A stretch of 6,069 nt of DNA from Aquifex aeolicus (GTDB lineage Bacteria > Aquificota > Aquificia > Aquificales > Aquificaceae). This document shows positions 5,930 through 6,069 of this stretch, one piece after another. How positions within the stretch are numbered: position 1 is the first letter of the stretch; each line of letters begins with the position of its first letter. A program made the translations under genes and the position numbers. The stretch is from contig DQVZ01000167.1 of assembly GCA_015661465.1 (NCBI GenBank), forward strand, positions 1 to 6,069, written 5' to 3'. Under the pieces are notes generated by a model. That model was not told the DNA's origin. It did no database searches and saw only the letters and a program-made list of their open reading frames with translations.

Positions 5930-6069
5930 ATGGGTAGAAAAGTTAAATACATTATTGACCTAAAATTTATAGACCAGCTCCCTGAAGAGGAAAAAAGGGA
6001 GCTCAAAGAGGTTACTGAAAAGTTTGCATTTAGAACAAATACCTACTACAACTCTTTAATCAACTGGAA
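5930..6069 (+). CDS. N-terminal part of a probable KamA-family (lysine 2,3-aminomutase-like) radical SAM protein; gene continues beyond window
   Basis: Only 46 codons and two bases are visible. The segment LPEEEKRELKEVTEKFAFRT, followed by NTYYNSLINW, resembles the N-terminal part of lysine 2,3-aminomutase family proteins, where a helix of the form 'LPEEE...' is followed by a 'F-R-x-x-x-YY-x-SLI-W' strand ahead of the radical SAM barrel. The CxxxCxxC iron-sulfur motif and the PLP lysine would lie beyond the right edge, so the chemistry (lysine, beta-lysine or glutamate aminomutase, or EF-P modification) cannot be judged. The start is secured by a perfect SD. It is transcribed away from gpsA. 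The family call rests on a short stretch and is moderate. Confidence 0.65.
   Translation, partial: MGRKVKYIIDLKFIDQLPEEEKRELKEVTEKFAFRTNTYYNSLINW

Overview
The window looks like ordinary, gene-dense chromosome from a thermophilic bacterium, most likely an Aquificales member close to Aquifex aeolicus. The reasons are moderate GC, heavy use of AGA/AGG arginine and ATA isoleucine codons, Lys/Glu-rich proteins, very tight gene packing, and the mixing of unrelated housekeeping functions in one transcription unit, which is known for A. aeolicus. The species is inferred from style; no search was run.

Layout. A leftward unit reads from about 3573 to beyond base 1: an uncharacterised 155-aa protein, hslU (protease-associated unfoldase), an NAD(P)-dependent aldehyde dehydrogenase, and the start of a stand-alone RfaE2/HldE-type heptose-1-phosphate adenylyltransferase. 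These genes are linked by a 23-nt overlap, a 10-nt gap and a 1-nt TAATG overlap. A 93-bp spacer (3574-3666) separates this unit from a rightward one: tRNA-Gln(UUG), prs (PRPP synthetase) 12 nt after the tRNA CCA end, and a 61-codon zinc-ribbon protein. The small gene runs 59 nt into the 3' end of gpsA (glycerol-3-phosphate dehydrogenase), which is transcribed towards it. A 135-bp AT-rich spacer (5795-5929) then separates gpsA from a divergent gene whose first 46 codons resemble the lysine 2,3-aminomutase (KamA) family.

How the genes relate. The products serve different processes: proteolysis, aldehyde oxidation, LPS heptose activation, Gln-tRNA supply, PRPP synthesis and phospholipid precursor synthesis. 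No single pathway links them. HslU appears without its partner HslV, which must be encoded elsewhere if the complex is functional.

Translation signals fall into two groups. Inside the leftward unit, and in front of the kamA-like gene, there are clear Shine-Dalgarno (SD) sequences. The first protein genes after a promoter or after the tRNA (the 155-aa gene, prs, gpsA) have none. For gpsA and prs the predicted mRNA 5' end lies within about 7-12 nt of the start codon, so short-leader or leaderless translation is plausible.

I found no CRISPR array, insertion sequence, prophage, toxin-antitoxin pair or other defence system. The points most worth following up are the tRNA-prs junction, the unknown protein overlapping hslU, and the zinc-ribbon ORF antisense to gpsA.
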